Shown: positions 41,661 to 44,268, counted from the stretch's first letter. The stretch: 64,000 nucleotides of DNA from Argyresthia goedartella (GCA_949825045.1 OX463832.1:19958552-20022551); one strand, 5' to 3'. Notes: generated by a model from the sequence alone, not told the origin. Program-made: numbers and translations.

Positions 41661-44200
41661 ACACACACACACAAACACACTAAGAAAATAAAGCGCCCCG
41701 GACCATAGCTTGGCTGAGCTAATAAATAAATTAACATAATATTTACCTACAGGCAAATACATTGCTTCTGGCCCCACACTACGATATCCTGTGTCGTGAG
41801 AACCAGAAACAGCGACGTCACATACATATAAACATCTAAGACCTGTTTTTTTTTCTACCCCCAGCCGGGGATCGAACCCGGGACCTCTCGCAAGGTAGGA
41901 AGAGACTTAAAGTTTCACGATTCAAGAAAAATAAATGTATGACAAATCAGGCGACGCTTTCAAAATTTTTTTACGATATTGCGGACGGTAACTTTAAAAT
42001 ATTGTAATGTTCTCCCACCTCTCTTTCTTATTGGCCGTGTTCCTCCGCTTGACGACTCGTATGAACGAGGTGCCGACTGGTCGGTCGTACGGACGGAGGG
42101 TCTGAAGCTCGCACTCTACGCCTGTAGAAGTGAGGAGCGAATGAATGAGTGCTTGAGTAAGTCTGTGAGTCGTTTTACGACTCTTATGAACGGGGAGCCA
42201 ACTGGTCGGTCGTACGGACGGAGGGTCTGAAGCTCGAACTGTACACCTGTGGAAGTGAGTGAGCGAGTGAAAGAGAGCTTGAGTAAGCCTGTGAGTCGTT
42301 TGACTACTCGTATGAACCAGGTGCCAACTGGTCGGTCGTACGGACGGAGGTCCTGAAGCTTGAACTGTACACCTGTGGAAGTGAGTGAGCGAGTGAAAGA
42401 GAGCTTGAGTAAGCCTGTGAGTCGTTTGACTACTCGTATGAACGAGGTGCCAACTGGTCGGTCGTACGGACGAAGGTCCTGAAGCTCGAACTGTACACCT
42501 GTGGAAGTGAGTGAGCGAGTGAAAGAGAGCTTGAGTAAGCCTGTGAGTCGTTTTATGACTCTTATGAACGGGGAGCCAACTGGTCGGTCGTACGGACGGA
42601 GGGTCTGAAGCTCGCACTCTACACCTGTGGAAGTGAGCGAGCGAGTGAAAGAGAGCTTGAGTAAGTCTGTGAGTCGTCTGACGACTCGTATGAACGGGGT
42701 GCCAACTGGTCGGTCGTACGGACGGAGGGTCTGAAGCTCGAACTGTACACCTGTGGAAGTGAGTGAGCGAGTGAATGAGTGCTTGAGTAAGTCTGTGAGT
42801 CGTTTGACTACTCGTATGAACGGGGAGCCAACTGGTCGGTCGTACGGACGGAGGGTCTGAAGGTAGCACATTTAGAAAATGTTGACAATTTTTTACGAAA
42901 GATATTAGGTTTTTATCACCACTCATTCATTCAGCTAGAATTTATTTCAGACTTACGATTACCTAATTATGAACCTTACCCATATTGTTTTGTGTGTAGC
43001 CATGGATGCCATTCTGCTGGTGGTACCCGTCGTATGGTTCATTGCCAGTTATCTGCATGTCATCGTAAGCTAAAAAAAAGTAAAAACTGAAGCTTCAAAT
43101 GATCAAAACAAACAGTATGCCTCTGTATAGCTTAGTAAATAAGTGGTCACAAGTGGTCTAGTAGGAATAGTCGAAAACATAATGTTTTTCGGAATTTTGT
43201 TGGGACTATTTAGGAGACATATTACTAAAAGTCCTGACCCCTCCGAAGTGAGCCCCAGGGGGCGGGGGGGGGGGCGAAAGGGAAGGTCCCGTTGTTGGGA
43301 TTTTTGGTTACATCTCGAAAACGACAAAATTTAATGAAAGTAATGTAATGTTGTGATGAAAACGATAGGTAATTGGTTGAAAGTGTATAGAATCAAAGTT
43401 GCTTCGAGCTTCAGCTTTTTCAGCTTCCATTACGTAGTAAAGTCAAAGTCAAAGTACTTTATTTACATATACTTAGCAAACGTCAATTTTGTCTCTTCTC
43501 TACATTGGACCACTGTGGGAGAAGACAACAAATAAAACAAAGTTCCCTAAGACGCGTCGTTTTCAAGATGTAAGCAAAAATTGAAAAACTGGACGTTCAT
43601 TGTGCTACCTGCCCTAGGGCTCCTGATATTGTGACCTTACAATATGCCACAAAGTTTACATGGCTCCTCGCTCTGATGACGTCACAGCGTCGACGGCGAG
43701 AGCGAGCGAGAGAGGGAGGAGAAGAGCATTCCTCAAATCAATCAAATAATGCACTTTTACAAGTCAAACACTTACTTAAGTCTCATATTTATGGAAAAAG
43801 AAACTCCATGAACTCTACCAGTGCTTCGGAAATATGACCTTCAGAGAAGATAGCACCAAGAAACTCTACGGGGATGTTTTTTTTATTATTTTCGTCATTT
43901 TTTTACACAATGTTATAACATCGTATCCATAAGTGCCAATAAGATGTCTCAAAATAACAATCTAACAAAATAAATAAATAAGAACAAAGACGAGCTGTAA
44001 TGAACATAACTTATGAGAAACCCGACTGGACCAGTCCTTTGAACTCGCTGGTGCCAAGTTTACTTTGGGAGGCAGTACAAGAAGAGCATTGTTATTTACT
44101 GACCGAAGCTCCTTCCTATGTAGTGGCTGGTGTCGTGGTATATGTCCTGCGGCTCGTAGTCCTGTTGTTCCGCCGACCCGTGCCAGTACAAAGCTTCCAT
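2123..44200 (-). CDS. hand: Hand-family bHLH transcription factor, whole gene span (six coding exons)
   Basis: Joined CDS on the minus strand: 44104-44200, 42980-43069, 42019-42121, 32212-32296, 27332-27472, 2123-2224. The lengths 97+90+103+85+141+102 give 618 nt, 205 residues plus stop. Every junction has GT/AG and every split codon completes correctly. Domains: Tyr/Gln-rich N-terminus (1-63), bHLH about 88-143 with basic region [13 protein letters not shown] and the E-box-contacting Glu96, helix 2 starting [15 protein letters not shown], a GGFRAEL stretch after it, and the Hand C-terminal signature [14 protein letters not shown] (184-197). Known of the family: Hand proteins are nuclear, dimerise with E proteins such as Daughterless, bind E-boxes and act in heart, blood-cell and visceral-muscle development. 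Length is close to that of other Hand proteins. Introns rule out a processed copy. The family assignment rests on recognised motifs, not on a search. Confidence 0.93.
2227..3390. other. 3' end of hand intron 5, no gene
   Basis: Holds a GC-rich patch (2300-2480) and an ~80-bp segment (2823-2903, GATGTCAGAGTAAAA... to ...ACCGATTCTG) repeated at 31207-31284. No coding signal is recognised. Confidence 0.5.
3391..3646. mobile_element. Fold-back MITE, ~256 bp
   Basis: Left end TACTGGGTGACATTTAATTA and right end, reversed, TACTGGATGACATTTAATTA: one mismatch in 20. Inner inverted segments (GAACAACT..., AAACATATGGTCG...) extend the stem. A related partial piece lies near 49835-49890. Confidence 0.8.
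3655..4020 (+). repeat. Rep-3 long variant
   Basis: About 360 bp shared in the same order with 63100-63460: TCTCGTTAGTTTACAAACTA, GGTTTAAACTTGAATTGCAA, the GGGGGCGAGCGCAGCGAAGC core, and an end at TCTTACGGTGACATATAT. Confidence 0.7.
4299..4412 (-). repeat. SINE-C 3' part
   Basis: AGCGTCACGCCTTTTACCAT through GCAGCCCATCGCCGCAAC, the end opposite the tRNA-like head in complete SINE-C copies (20466, 62356). Confidence 0.75.
4455..4966 (-). repeat. MITE-1, partial plus near-complete copy
   Basis: A short piece of the terminal region (4455-4500) is followed, after an ATT microsatellite near 4567-4592, by a minus-strand copy 4592-4966 ending CAGCTGTCACATAAACTACT-like. Confidence 0.75.
4967..6528. 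other. Intron 5 DNA, nothing recognised
   Basis: AT-rich, no motif-bearing frame on either strand. The longest frames here (79 codons or fewer) lack any recognisable domain. Confidence 0.5.
6529..6780 (-). mobile_element. SINE-A, full copy
   Basis: On the minus strand: tRNA-like head (TGGCCGAGTCGGCAGTAACC, GGTTCGAGTCCCGGTGGGGG), a ~170-bp body, and a 3' tail of (ATT)n repeats. The head has an RNA polymerase III B box, GGTTCGAGTCC. Confidence 0.85.
6848..7065 (-). mobile_element. SINE-B, full copy
   Basis: tRNA-like head (CACCTCTGTGGCACAGCGGC, B box GGTTCGATCCC) and body (CTTGGATGTTTGTATGTGTG... to ...AGAAGCAATGTATATGCCTG). Confidence 0.8.
7262..7387 (+). repeat. Rep-3, internally deleted copy
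   Basis: AAACTGCACATCAAAAATAC... then TATCCTTCGTGTTAGGTTGA; the GGTGAGCGAAGC core is missing. Confidence 0.7.
7388..7757 (-). repeat. MITE-1 copy
   Basis: Starts TATCTACACACGTATCATAA, includes the palindrome ACATTATGACCATAATGTGT, and ends at AACTGTACATAATTAGGCAT; the outer hairpin module is absent. Confidence 0.8.
7755..8344 (-). pseudogene. LINE 3' end with C-terminal RT-associated region
   Basis: The minus-strand frame 7997-8344 encodes [20 protein letters not shown]... to ...[14 protein letters not shown], the C-terminal tail of a Jockey/CR1-like element. The same tail appears at 24795-25226 and 55709-56050. The 3' end has a run of (AATCAAA)-like tail repeats at 7755-7785. The RT core is absent, so the copy is 5'-truncated. 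Confidence 0.75.
8571..8750. repeat. 84-bp tandem duplication
   Basis: CAACGTTATGAAGTGAT begins at 8571 and 8655, and a third partial unit begins at 8739 (CAACGTTATA). Units are about 85% alike by eye. 84 is a multiple of 3, which explains an 81-codon open frame on the minus strand. Confidence 0.8.
9080..9490 (+). pseudogene. LINE (R1/I-like) C-terminal fragment, frameshifted
   Basis: Encodes ...[17 protein letters not shown], then after one frameshift near 9250 [20 protein letters not shown] and [13 protein letters not shown], stop 9442-9444. The CxC...H...C pattern after WxxLNRLRTG is typical of the C-terminal zinc-like region of non-LTR elements. It is followed by an AATAAATAAG 3' end. 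Confidence 0.7.
9491..10115. other. Intron 5 DNA with unrecognised 116-codon frame
   Basis: The plus frame 9574-9924 starts at an ATG and is preceded by a pyrimidine tract and AG, but shows no domain or repeat. I do not regard it as a gene. Confidence 0.3.
10116..10361 (-). pseudogene. LINE RT C-terminal fragment
   Basis: [20 protein letters not shown] and [11 protein letters not shown] match the MSYGILLWG...FILQKRAVR motif of the same Jockey/CR1-like elements as at 24795 and 55709. Confidence 0.65.
10362..10520 (-). repeat. MITE-1 hairpin module next to Rep-3 fragment
   Basis: 10362-10464 is the outer CTCGAG hairpin module alone; 10465-10520 is the TTGCTGATCCTTTTTTGCTG end of Rep-3. Confidence 0.7.
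10869..11273 (+). repeat. Rep-2, full-length copy
   Basis: Runs from GTCGAACTCGCGCACGAAGG to GGTACGGAACCCTAAAAA. It contains a (GACG)n stretch and the sentence-like conserved core GGTGTGGAGTGAATAGTTTG. Confidence 0.85.
11508..11657 (+). mobile_element. SINE-A, 3'-truncated copy
   Basis: Head CGACCCGAATGGCCGAGTCG, B box GGTTCGAGTCC, body cut near 11655, and immediately followed by an inverted copy. Confidence 0.8.
11658..11890 (-). mobile_element. SINE-A, inverted partner copy
   Basis: Runs from ACACTATTTACACTCATTGA to the head reversed (ACTCGGCCATTCGG). It is tail-to-tail with the preceding copy. Confidence 0.8.
12322..12778 (-). repeat. MITE-1, full composite copy
   Basis: Both modules are present: terminal inverted repeats (TTTATCTACACACGTATCAT / reversed TTCATCTACACACATATCAT) and the CTCGAG hairpin (12685-12748). 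Confidence 0.85.
12811..12834. repeat. (TA)n microsatellite
   Basis: An uninterrupted run of TA dinucleotides. Confidence 0.9.
13130..13261 (+). repeat. Rep-3 copy
   Basis: TATTAAACTGCACATTAAGA to ACAACAAAAAATACTTAAAA; the core is internally deleted. Confidence 0.7.
13262..13798 (+). pseudogene. maT-type mariner transposase, 5'-truncated
   Basis: The frame 13334-13798 (ATG to TAA) encodes [20 protein letters not shown], then [28 protein letters not shown] and ends NRGGHFE. The second catalytic Asp (QQDSAPAH) and the third Asp (SPLDY) are separated by 37 residues. That is the DD37D spacing of maT elements, a Tc1/mariner branch known from moths. In-frame coding continues upstream ([11 protein letters not shown]) to about 13262, but the N-terminal DNA-binding domain and the first catalytic Asp region are not found, so it cannot be autonomous. 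An AATAAA-like 3' end follows the stop. Confidence 0.85.
13921..14000 (+). repeat. SINE-A 3' fragment
   Basis: Body only, GTCTAGTACCCAAGATACAG to AATAGTGTCC. Confidence 0.75.
14024..14385. repeat. Palindrome cluster (ATAACGTTAT and TAGCGCTA)
   Basis: Exact ATAACGTTAT occurs at 14027, 14043, 14097, 14108, 14250, 14297 and 14373. TAGCGCTA occurs at 14066, 14081 and 14309. One more near-match, TATAACGTTACA, lies at 14338. The block begins and ends with CATAACGTTAT, and flanking DNA lacks the motif. Confidence 0.85.
14386..15640. other. Intron 5 DNA, nothing identified
   Basis: Contains a GC-rich patch (14945-15060, CTACCCCGCCAG twice) and, at 15540-15640, a stretch resembling 54390-54480 (GTTGCTCTGATCAAATCGGT). 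Open frames here carry no motif. Confidence 0.5.
15648..16085 (+). repeat. Dispersed repeat shared with 58318-58740
   Basis: About 430 bp in the same order in both places: GGTCCCCGTTACTC, AGATTTTCAAGGAGAGTTTA, CACATTTTGAACGCAGTTCC, TCTTAATCAAATACTCA. The right part continues to CTTTCTGTTACACCCTGTAT, also seen at 54500. Confidence 0.75.
16341..16860 (-). repeat. Dispersed repeat with an unrecognised 150-codon frame
   Basis: The minus frame 16341-16793 is open for 150 codons ([20 protein letters not shown]) but matches no family I know. The segment recurs in shortened form at 43741-44035, where the frame is broken. Both copies end with the same AACATAACTTATG...ACTGGACCAGTCC. It could be a decayed transposon ORF or a captured exon. 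Confidence 0.5.
17019..17122. mobile_element. MITE-4 copy
   Basis: About 104 bp, left end TACCACAAAAG, conserved middle GTTTTGAGGTTAAACTATTT, right end TTTTTTGTAG (terminal bases changed). Confidence 0.7.
17130..17400 (+). repeat. Rep-3, near-complete copy
   Basis: ATTAAACTGCACATAAAAAT, core GGGTAAAGGGGGTGGCCAAG, end AAATCAGTATTTTTGCTATG. Confidence 0.75.
17405..18293 (+). repeat. Rep-2 variant interrupted by a LINE
   Basis: The head AAAACCGGCCAAGTGCGAGT at 17412 and the terminal GGTACGGAACCCTAAAAAA at 18275 bracket a LINE 3' end (about 17700-18222). A similar Rep-2 variant lies at 57295-57985. Confidence 0.6.
17700..18222 (+). pseudogene. LINE 3' end
   Basis: The end of the last frame, [20 protein letters not shown] then [11 protein letters not shown], stop 17959-17961, is the C-terminus of a Jockey/CR1-like ORF2. 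It is followed by a ~250-bp 3' UTR (CTCCCACAGTGGTCCAATGT) and a TTTGGAATTTGGAATTTTG tail. The same 3' UTR occurs reversed at 27058-27285 and 43439-43540. Confidence 0.75.
18372..18430 (+). repeat. Short repeat shared with 21463-21520
   Basis: GGCCATGTGGTTTCGTTA and the following TTTATCGCTC...CTGTTCG are in both places. Confidence 0.6.
18776..18970. mobile_element. MITE-4, two copies head-to-head
   Basis: A forward copy (18776-18876) is joined to an inverted one (18880-18970). CAAATCCCAT...AAACCTC arms make a ~190-bp inverted repeat. Confidence 0.75.
19240..19445 (+). repeat. Dispersed repeat related to 52250-52345
   Basis: GGGCCTTTACCGGATACAAG...GTAACATTAAGCC matches the 52270 segment. A downstream TTCGAACCGGCATCTCCTGT looks like a reversed tRNA-like box. 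Confidence 0.5.
19521..20200 (+). pseudogene. ORF1-like (Gag-like) protein of a non-LTR element, frameshifted
   Basis: The frame 19521-20147 is Arg/Pro-rich at first, then [20 protein letters not shown] and [20 protein letters not shown], ending [11 protein letters not shown] shift of frame near 19955 continues the domain as [35 protein letters not shown], stop about 20088. This is the RNA-binding ORF1 type found in insect LINEs. It is followed within ~80 bp by an ATT-repeat tail, with no reverse transcriptase between, so it is an ORF1-only derivative. Confidence 0.65.
20466..20738 (-). mobile_element. SINE-C, full copy
   Basis: Minus strand: CTCCGTGGTCTAATGGGTAT, B-box-like GGTTCGATTCC, body with GATGGAAAACATCGTGAGGA, end AAAAGGCTTGACGCTATAT. 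A 22-bp part of the head is duplicated at 20739-20760. Confidence 0.8.
21087..21332 (-). mobile_element. SINE-A, full copy
   Basis: (ATT)n tail at 21080-21095, body, then tRNA-like head ending GACCCGAATAGCCGAGTCGG. Confidence 0.85.
21530..21660 (+). repeat. Rep-3 fragment
   Basis: GGGTAAAGGCGGTGAGCGAA, TATCCTTCGTGTTAGGTTGA. Confidence 0.65.
22090..22770. repeat. 34-bp tandem array (about 19 units)
   Basis: The unit reads CCACATGAGAAATATCGAGG GTAACATCAGTGAG; starts at 22121, 22155, 22189 and 22223 show exact 34-bp spacing. Many neighbours alternate GAGCCACATG and GAACCACATG, giving a 68-bp dimer. Some units carry CACGTG. Confidence 0.9.
22771..23689. other. Intron 5 DNA, nothing identified
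   Basis: AT-rich, then a GC-richer patch at 23270-23470 without a recognisable frame. Confidence 0.45.
23690..24545 (+). pseudogene. LINE reverse transcriptase relic
   Basis: Traces of RT motifs in order: [20 protein letters not shown] (23937-23990), [20 protein letters not shown] (about 24085), [13 protein letters not shown] (about 24270) and [12 protein letters not shown] (about 24360). Stops and shifts break the frame, e.g. in KNRQ*Y near 24217. Jockey-type. Confidence 0.75.
24708..24755 (+). repeat. SINE-C 3' fragment
   Basis: GTGCCTCTGCCACATCGTAT...GCGTGTCGCTA, followed by a (GTCAA)n run at 24766-24790. Confidence 0.6.
24790..26600 (-). pseudogene. LINE, long decayed copy with RT domain
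   Basis: Minus strand, 5' to 3': [20 protein letters not shown] (26500-26570), [15 protein letters not shown] (about 25830), [20 protein letters not shown] and [12 protein letters not shown] (25548-25700), then [20 protein letters not shown] and [31 protein letters not shown] (24795-25226). FADD is the RT catalytic box. Several frame breaks are present. Jockey/CR1-like, same family as 7755, 10116 and 55435. Confidence 0.8.
26680..26740 (+). repeat. SINE-B head fragment
   Basis: ACACCTCTGTGGCGCTCGC, GGGTTCGATCCCCGGCTGGG, joined directly to Rep-2. Confidence 0.7.
26741..27057 (+). repeat. Rep-2, 3' end cut by a LINE
   Basis: GGTCAAGTGCGAGTCTAACT to GCCTGGTGACAGAAGGACGG, then interrupted by the LINE 3' end at 27058. 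Confidence 0.8.
27058..27285 (-). repeat. LINE 3' UTR
   Basis: ATTCCAAATTTTCCAAATTC tail repeats, then the reverse of the 3' UTR seen at 17962-18222. It ends about 45 bp before hand exon 5. Confidence 0.75.
27332..27472 (-). CDS. hand: hand exon 5 (helix 2 of bHLH)
   Basis: The acceptor is CCGTTTGTCCACAG (AG at 27473-27474) and the donor CAG|GTAATA at 27331. The exon is 47 codons in phase 0 on both sides. It starts [15 protein letters not shown], a typical Hand helix 2, continues RVLESDNEP and then AGGFRAEL, a stretch also typical of Hand proteins, and ends in an Arg-rich piece ([12 protein letters not shown]). It can be joined to either 4a or 4b because both end in phase 0. The intron to 4b is 441 nt; the intron to exon 6 is about 25.1 kb. 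Confidence 0.95.
27914..28016 (-). CDS. hand: hand exon 4b, duplicate bHLH core exon
   Basis: The 28 codons at 27914-27997 align without gaps to exon 4a and end at the same place with the donor AAG|GTAATA. The protein differs at two positions only (Arg to Lys and Cys to Arg; [18 protein letters not shown]), while 15 further codons differ by synonymous change. That pattern indicates old duplication under purifying selection. The acceptor is unclear: no AG lies at the position homologous to 4a. The nearest AG in phase with exon 3 is TTACAGAG, starting the exon at 28016 and adding SIATGG before the RRRTQ motif. A better-looking CAG two bases upstream is out of phase. It may be a mutually exclusive exon, an exon needing another partner, or one whose acceptor has decayed. 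The 5' limit given is the in-phase option. Confidence 0.8.
28087..28208. mobile_element. Small MITE, ~120 bp
   Basis: Terminal inverted repeats AGTTAACTTGGC / GCCAAGTTAACG. It lies just upstream of exon 4b on the minus strand. Confidence 0.55.
28728..28972. mobile_element. MITE with ~45-bp terminal inverted repeats
   Basis: Left CCTCAAATGAGGTTAGGTTG...AAGAAGAAGTA and right TACTTCTTCTTATAATATAC...CCTCATTTGAGG pair over about 45 bp. Each end starts with the palindrome CCTCAAATGAGG or CCTCATTTGAGG. Confidence 0.8.
29250..29355. mobile_element. MITE-4 copy
   Basis: ACCACAAAAAAAAACGCCTG, GTTTTGAGGTTAAACTATGT, TTTTTTATAGTAA. Confidence 0.75.
29588..29700 (+). repeat. SINE-B body fragment
   Basis: CCAGGTCTTGGATGTTTATA to AGCAATGTATGTGCCTGTAT, followed by a short GTTTCAAAT repeat (29692-29730). 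Confidence 0.7.
29731..31206. other. Intron between exons 4a and 4b, no gene supported
   Basis: Includes a 141-codon minus frame (30173-30598) in sequence that shares a motif with 1797-1834, so it is probably a repeat. An (ATACAT)n run lies near 30955-30985. Confidence 0.4.
31207..31284 (+). repeat. Copy of the 2823-2903 segment
   Basis: GATGTCAGAGTAAAAGATGC, GTGATGCGGTGCAATCTAGC, ACCGATTCTG. Confidence 0.65.
31432..31822 (+). repeat. MITE-1 copy
   Basis: Hairpin module (ATTAATACTCGAGAGTGGG) plus inverted-repeat module ending TTATGATACGTGTGTAGATA. Confidence 0.8.
31914..32015 (-). repeat. SINE-C 3' part
   Basis: ATAGCGTCACGCCTTTTCCC to GCGTGACGAGGGCTCATCGG. Confidence 0.7.
32087..32190. 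mobile_element. MITE-4, best-preserved copy
   Basis: Ends TACCACAAAAAACT and ATTGTTGTGGTA pair as terminal inverted repeats over 104 bp. It lies in the hand intron about 22 nt past the exon 4a donor. Confidence 0.8.
32212..32296 (-). CDS. hand: hand exon 4a (bHLH core)
   Basis: The acceptor is TATGATTTCAG (AG at 32297-32298) and the donor AAG|GTACAC. The exon is A + 28 codons, encoding [18 protein letters not shown] then [10 protein letters not shown]: end of basic region, helix 1 and loop. Residues [15 protein letters not shown] match the form known for vertebrate Hand proteins. Phases fit exon 3 (AG|A) and exon 5 (phase 0) exactly. The exon sits between two MITEs: a MITE-1 copy begins about 38 nt upstream of the acceptor (32337) and a MITE-4 copy ends about 22 nt past the donor (32190). 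Confidence 0.95.
32337..32808 (-). repeat. MITE-1, full composite copy
   Basis: TTTATCTACACACGTATCGT to AGTCACATAAACTACTATTA, both modules present. It begins about 38 nt upstream of the exon 4a acceptor. Confidence 0.85.
32847..33117 (-). repeat. Dispersed repeat, inverted relative to 45731-46008
   Basis: Shared in reverse order: GCCCAAAAGGGCAAATTGCA, CAGCATATACCGAGGCCATG, CTCAATATGTGGGGACC, ATCACACAGCGAAATTTTCG. No ORF or inverted ends; class unknown. Confidence 0.7.
33122..33240 (+). mobile_element. SINE-C, head half
   Basis: GAGCTCCGTGATCTAATGGG, GCAGGTTCGATTCCTGACCA, then cut at the fold-back element. Confidence 0.75.
33240..33386. mobile_element. Fold-back element, ~146 bp
   Basis: CCGGTTTCCTGGGCGCTGGT pairs with ATCAGCGCCCAGGAAACTGG at the other end. 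The stem runs nearly the full length to a loop at TTTTGAATATTA; it contains CACGTG in both arms. Confidence 0.85.
33590..33706 (+). repeat. Rep-2, left part split by the BEL/Pao element
   Basis: GCTGTTGCGGTAACAGAAAT to ACGGACAGACAGACGGAGAG; it resumes at 41229. Confidence 0.8.
33702..33706 (+). other. Target site duplication, left
   Basis: TAGAC, identical to 41224-41228 on the other side of the element. A five-base duplication fits BEL/Pao integration. Confidence 0.85.
33707..34238 (+). repeat. 5' LTR (532 bp)
   Basis: Begins TGTTTAATATTTATGC and ends GGAATTTAACA. Compared with the 3' LTR I count 9 substitutions, one 12-nt indel and one 1-nt indel. Confidence 0.93.
34242..34258 (+). other. 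Primer binding site (putative)
   Basis: TGGTAGCAGGCGCGGTT begins three bases after the LTR and starts with TGG, complementary to the CCA end of a tRNA. Which tRNA is not determined. Confidence 0.6.
34946..36261 (+). pseudogene. gag of the BEL/Pao element, frameshifted
   Basis: ATG at 34946. The first part (to ~35440) contains [19 protein letters not shown], the DUF1759-like capsid motif of Pao Gag. Near 35443 one base appears lost and a TAA lies in the following frame. From 35446 the frame continues with three zinc-knuckle-like groups: [14 protein letters not shown] (35956-35997), [13 protein letters not shown] and [13 protein letters not shown] (about 36058-36150). A TAA follows at 36259-36261. 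In family members Gag and Pol are usually one polyprotein, and here the same frame stays open beyond this stop. Confidence 0.88.
36262..36822 (+). other. Gag-protease linker with poly-C tract
   Basis: Open in the gag-pol frame except for TAG at 36775-36777. It holds an uninterrupted run of 26 C (36291-36316). The encoded linker is rich in Pro, Gly and Arg and matches no domain. Confidence 0.6.
36823..37440 (+). pseudogene. Aspartic protease of the BEL/Pao element
   Basis: 205 codons. [13 protein letters not shown] places the catalytic Asp at residue 24 (Asp-Ser-Gly), as in the DUF1758/A17-like protease of Pao elements; [13 protein letters not shown] is the flap-side motif. TAG at 37438-37440 interrupts the frame, which then continues open into the reverse transcriptase. 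Confidence 0.88.
37441..40647 (+). pseudogene. pol of the BEL/Pao element: reverse transcriptase, RNase H, integrase
   Basis: One frame throughout; ATG at 37570 starts a 935-codon run. Counting from it: RT box [11 protein letters not shown] with catalytic Asp181-Asp182, preceded by [13 protein letters not shown]; RNase H motifs [11 protein letters not shown] (Asp351) and [11 protein letters not shown] (Asp429); integrase zinc finger His660...CLPCYR (Cys695, Cys698); integrase core GTDFAGPF (Asp730), [10 protein letters not shown] (Asp796), [10 protein letters not shown] (Glu848). TAG at 40375-40377 and TAA at 40579-40581 interrupt the C-terminal part (...VGDLVLIKD...); the last stop is TAG 40645-40647. 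All catalytic residues are present; the stops and the upstream frameshift would prevent a full polyprotein. Confidence 0.93.
40679..41223 (+). repeat. 3' LTR (545 bp)
   Basis: TGTTTAATATTTATGC to GGAATTAATCA, with a 12-nt insertion ACTTGTGGTACT at about 41149 relative to the 5' LTR. Confidence 0.93.
41224..41293 (+). repeat. TAGAC duplication and right part of the split Rep-2
   Basis: TAGAC, then AGCGGAGGCTTAGTAGTAGG to GGTATGGAGCCCTAAAAAG, the expected end of Rep-2. Confidence 0.85.
41629..41677. repeat. (AC)n microsatellite
   Basis: CACACA run with a single ATAC interruption. Confidence 0.9.
41735..41897 (-). mobile_element. SINE-B copy, head truncated
   Basis: GGCAAATACATTGCTTCTGG, GATCGAACCCGGGACCTCTC. 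It ends ~120 bp from the hand exon 3 donor. Confidence 0.75.
42019..42121 (-). CDS. hand: hand exon 3 (start of bHLH basic region)
   Basis: The acceptor is CTCCTCACTTCTACAG, with AG at 42122-42123. The exon is GC + 33 codons + AG, and the donor is GTGGGAGA from 42018. It encodes VECELQ... to ...[13 protein letters not shown], the classic Hand lead-in to the DNA-binding basic region. The last two bases AG join A of exon 4a to make Arg97. The first ~70 nt of this exon, together with the acceptor and its pyrimidine tract, are the last monomer of a 126-bp tandem array running to 42864. The unique part of the exon begins at the [10 protein letters not shown] codons. Confidence 0.95.
42050..42864 (-). 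repeat. 126-bp minisatellite built from intron 2 / exon 3 junction
   Basis: There are about 6.5 tandem units. The shared motif TCGGTCGTAC starts at 42081, 42206, 42332, 42458, 42584, 42710 and 42836, so the spacing is 125 once and then 126 five times. Read on the minus strand, each full unit carries a pyrimidine-rich tract, CACTTCCACAG, and the first ~70 nt of hand exon 3. Five decoy acceptors would start exons at 42246, 42372, 42498, 42624 and 42750. Because 126 is divisible by 3 and the unit lacks stops in two frames, the array gives long minus-strand open frames (310 and 251 codons). These are a by-product of the repeat. The one-base deletion sits in the exon-proximal unit. Confidence 0.9.
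42980..43069 (-). CDS. hand: hand exon 2
   Basis: This 90-nt exon follows a strong acceptor (a run of T then AG at 43070-43071) and ends at a strong donor, GTAAGG, at 42979. Only one frame is open: two bases finishing the Ala codon, 29 codons (YDDMQITG... to ...TQNNM), then one G that joins GC of exon 3 to form Gly63. The composition (Tyr, Gln, Asn, Gly, His) fits the low-complexity, Tyr-rich N-terminal half of Hand proteins. Intron 1 downstream of exon 1 is about 1.03 kb and holds a LINE 3' end and a dispersed repeat. Confidence 0.85.
43439..43540 (-). repeat. LINE 3' end
   Basis: Tail AAAGTCAAAGTCAAAGTACT, then the reversed 3' UTR CTCTACATTGGACCACTGTG. It lies in hand intron 1. Confidence 0.7.
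43741..44035 (-). repeat. Dispersed repeat, shortened copy of 16341-16860
   Basis: AATAATGCACTTTTACAAGT, CTACCAGTGCTTCGGAAATA, AACATAACTTATGAGAAACC. It lies in intron 1, ~70 bp from the exon 1 donor. Confidence 0.7.
44104..44200 (-). CDS. hand: hand exon 1 (start codon exon)
   Basis: The exon begins with ATG at 44200-44198 and encodes 32 residues (MEALYWHG... to ...GRSF) plus one base. The donor is GTCAGTAA at 44103 downward. The last base G joins CT of exon 2 to give an Ala codon. Just upstream on the minus strand, TTTTCTGTTCAG (AG at 44209-44210) is a good 3' splice site, so this may be an internal exon with only an 8-nt 5' UTR piece and an unseen upstream leader exon. There is no in-frame alternative ATG. 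A MITE-1 copy begins at 44269, about 60 bp upstream. The N-terminus itself is not diagnostic; the assignment rests on matching phase and continuous frame with exons 2 and 3. Confidence 0.82.
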
Positions 44201-44268
44201 TGGCGAGCCTGAACAGAAAATGCGAAACTACTTAGATGGTATCGTTATTAAATACAGTGTGTCCCAAA

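Noticed and set aside
41994..42926. 310-codon and 251-codon minus-strand open frames taken as a repeat protein
   Set aside because: They come from a 126-bp stop-free tandem unit. Only the last 103 nt (exon 3) is coding in hand.
2123..44200. hand as a processed pseudogene
   Set aside because: Exons are separated by introns with GT/AG ends and consistent phases, and there are no stops.
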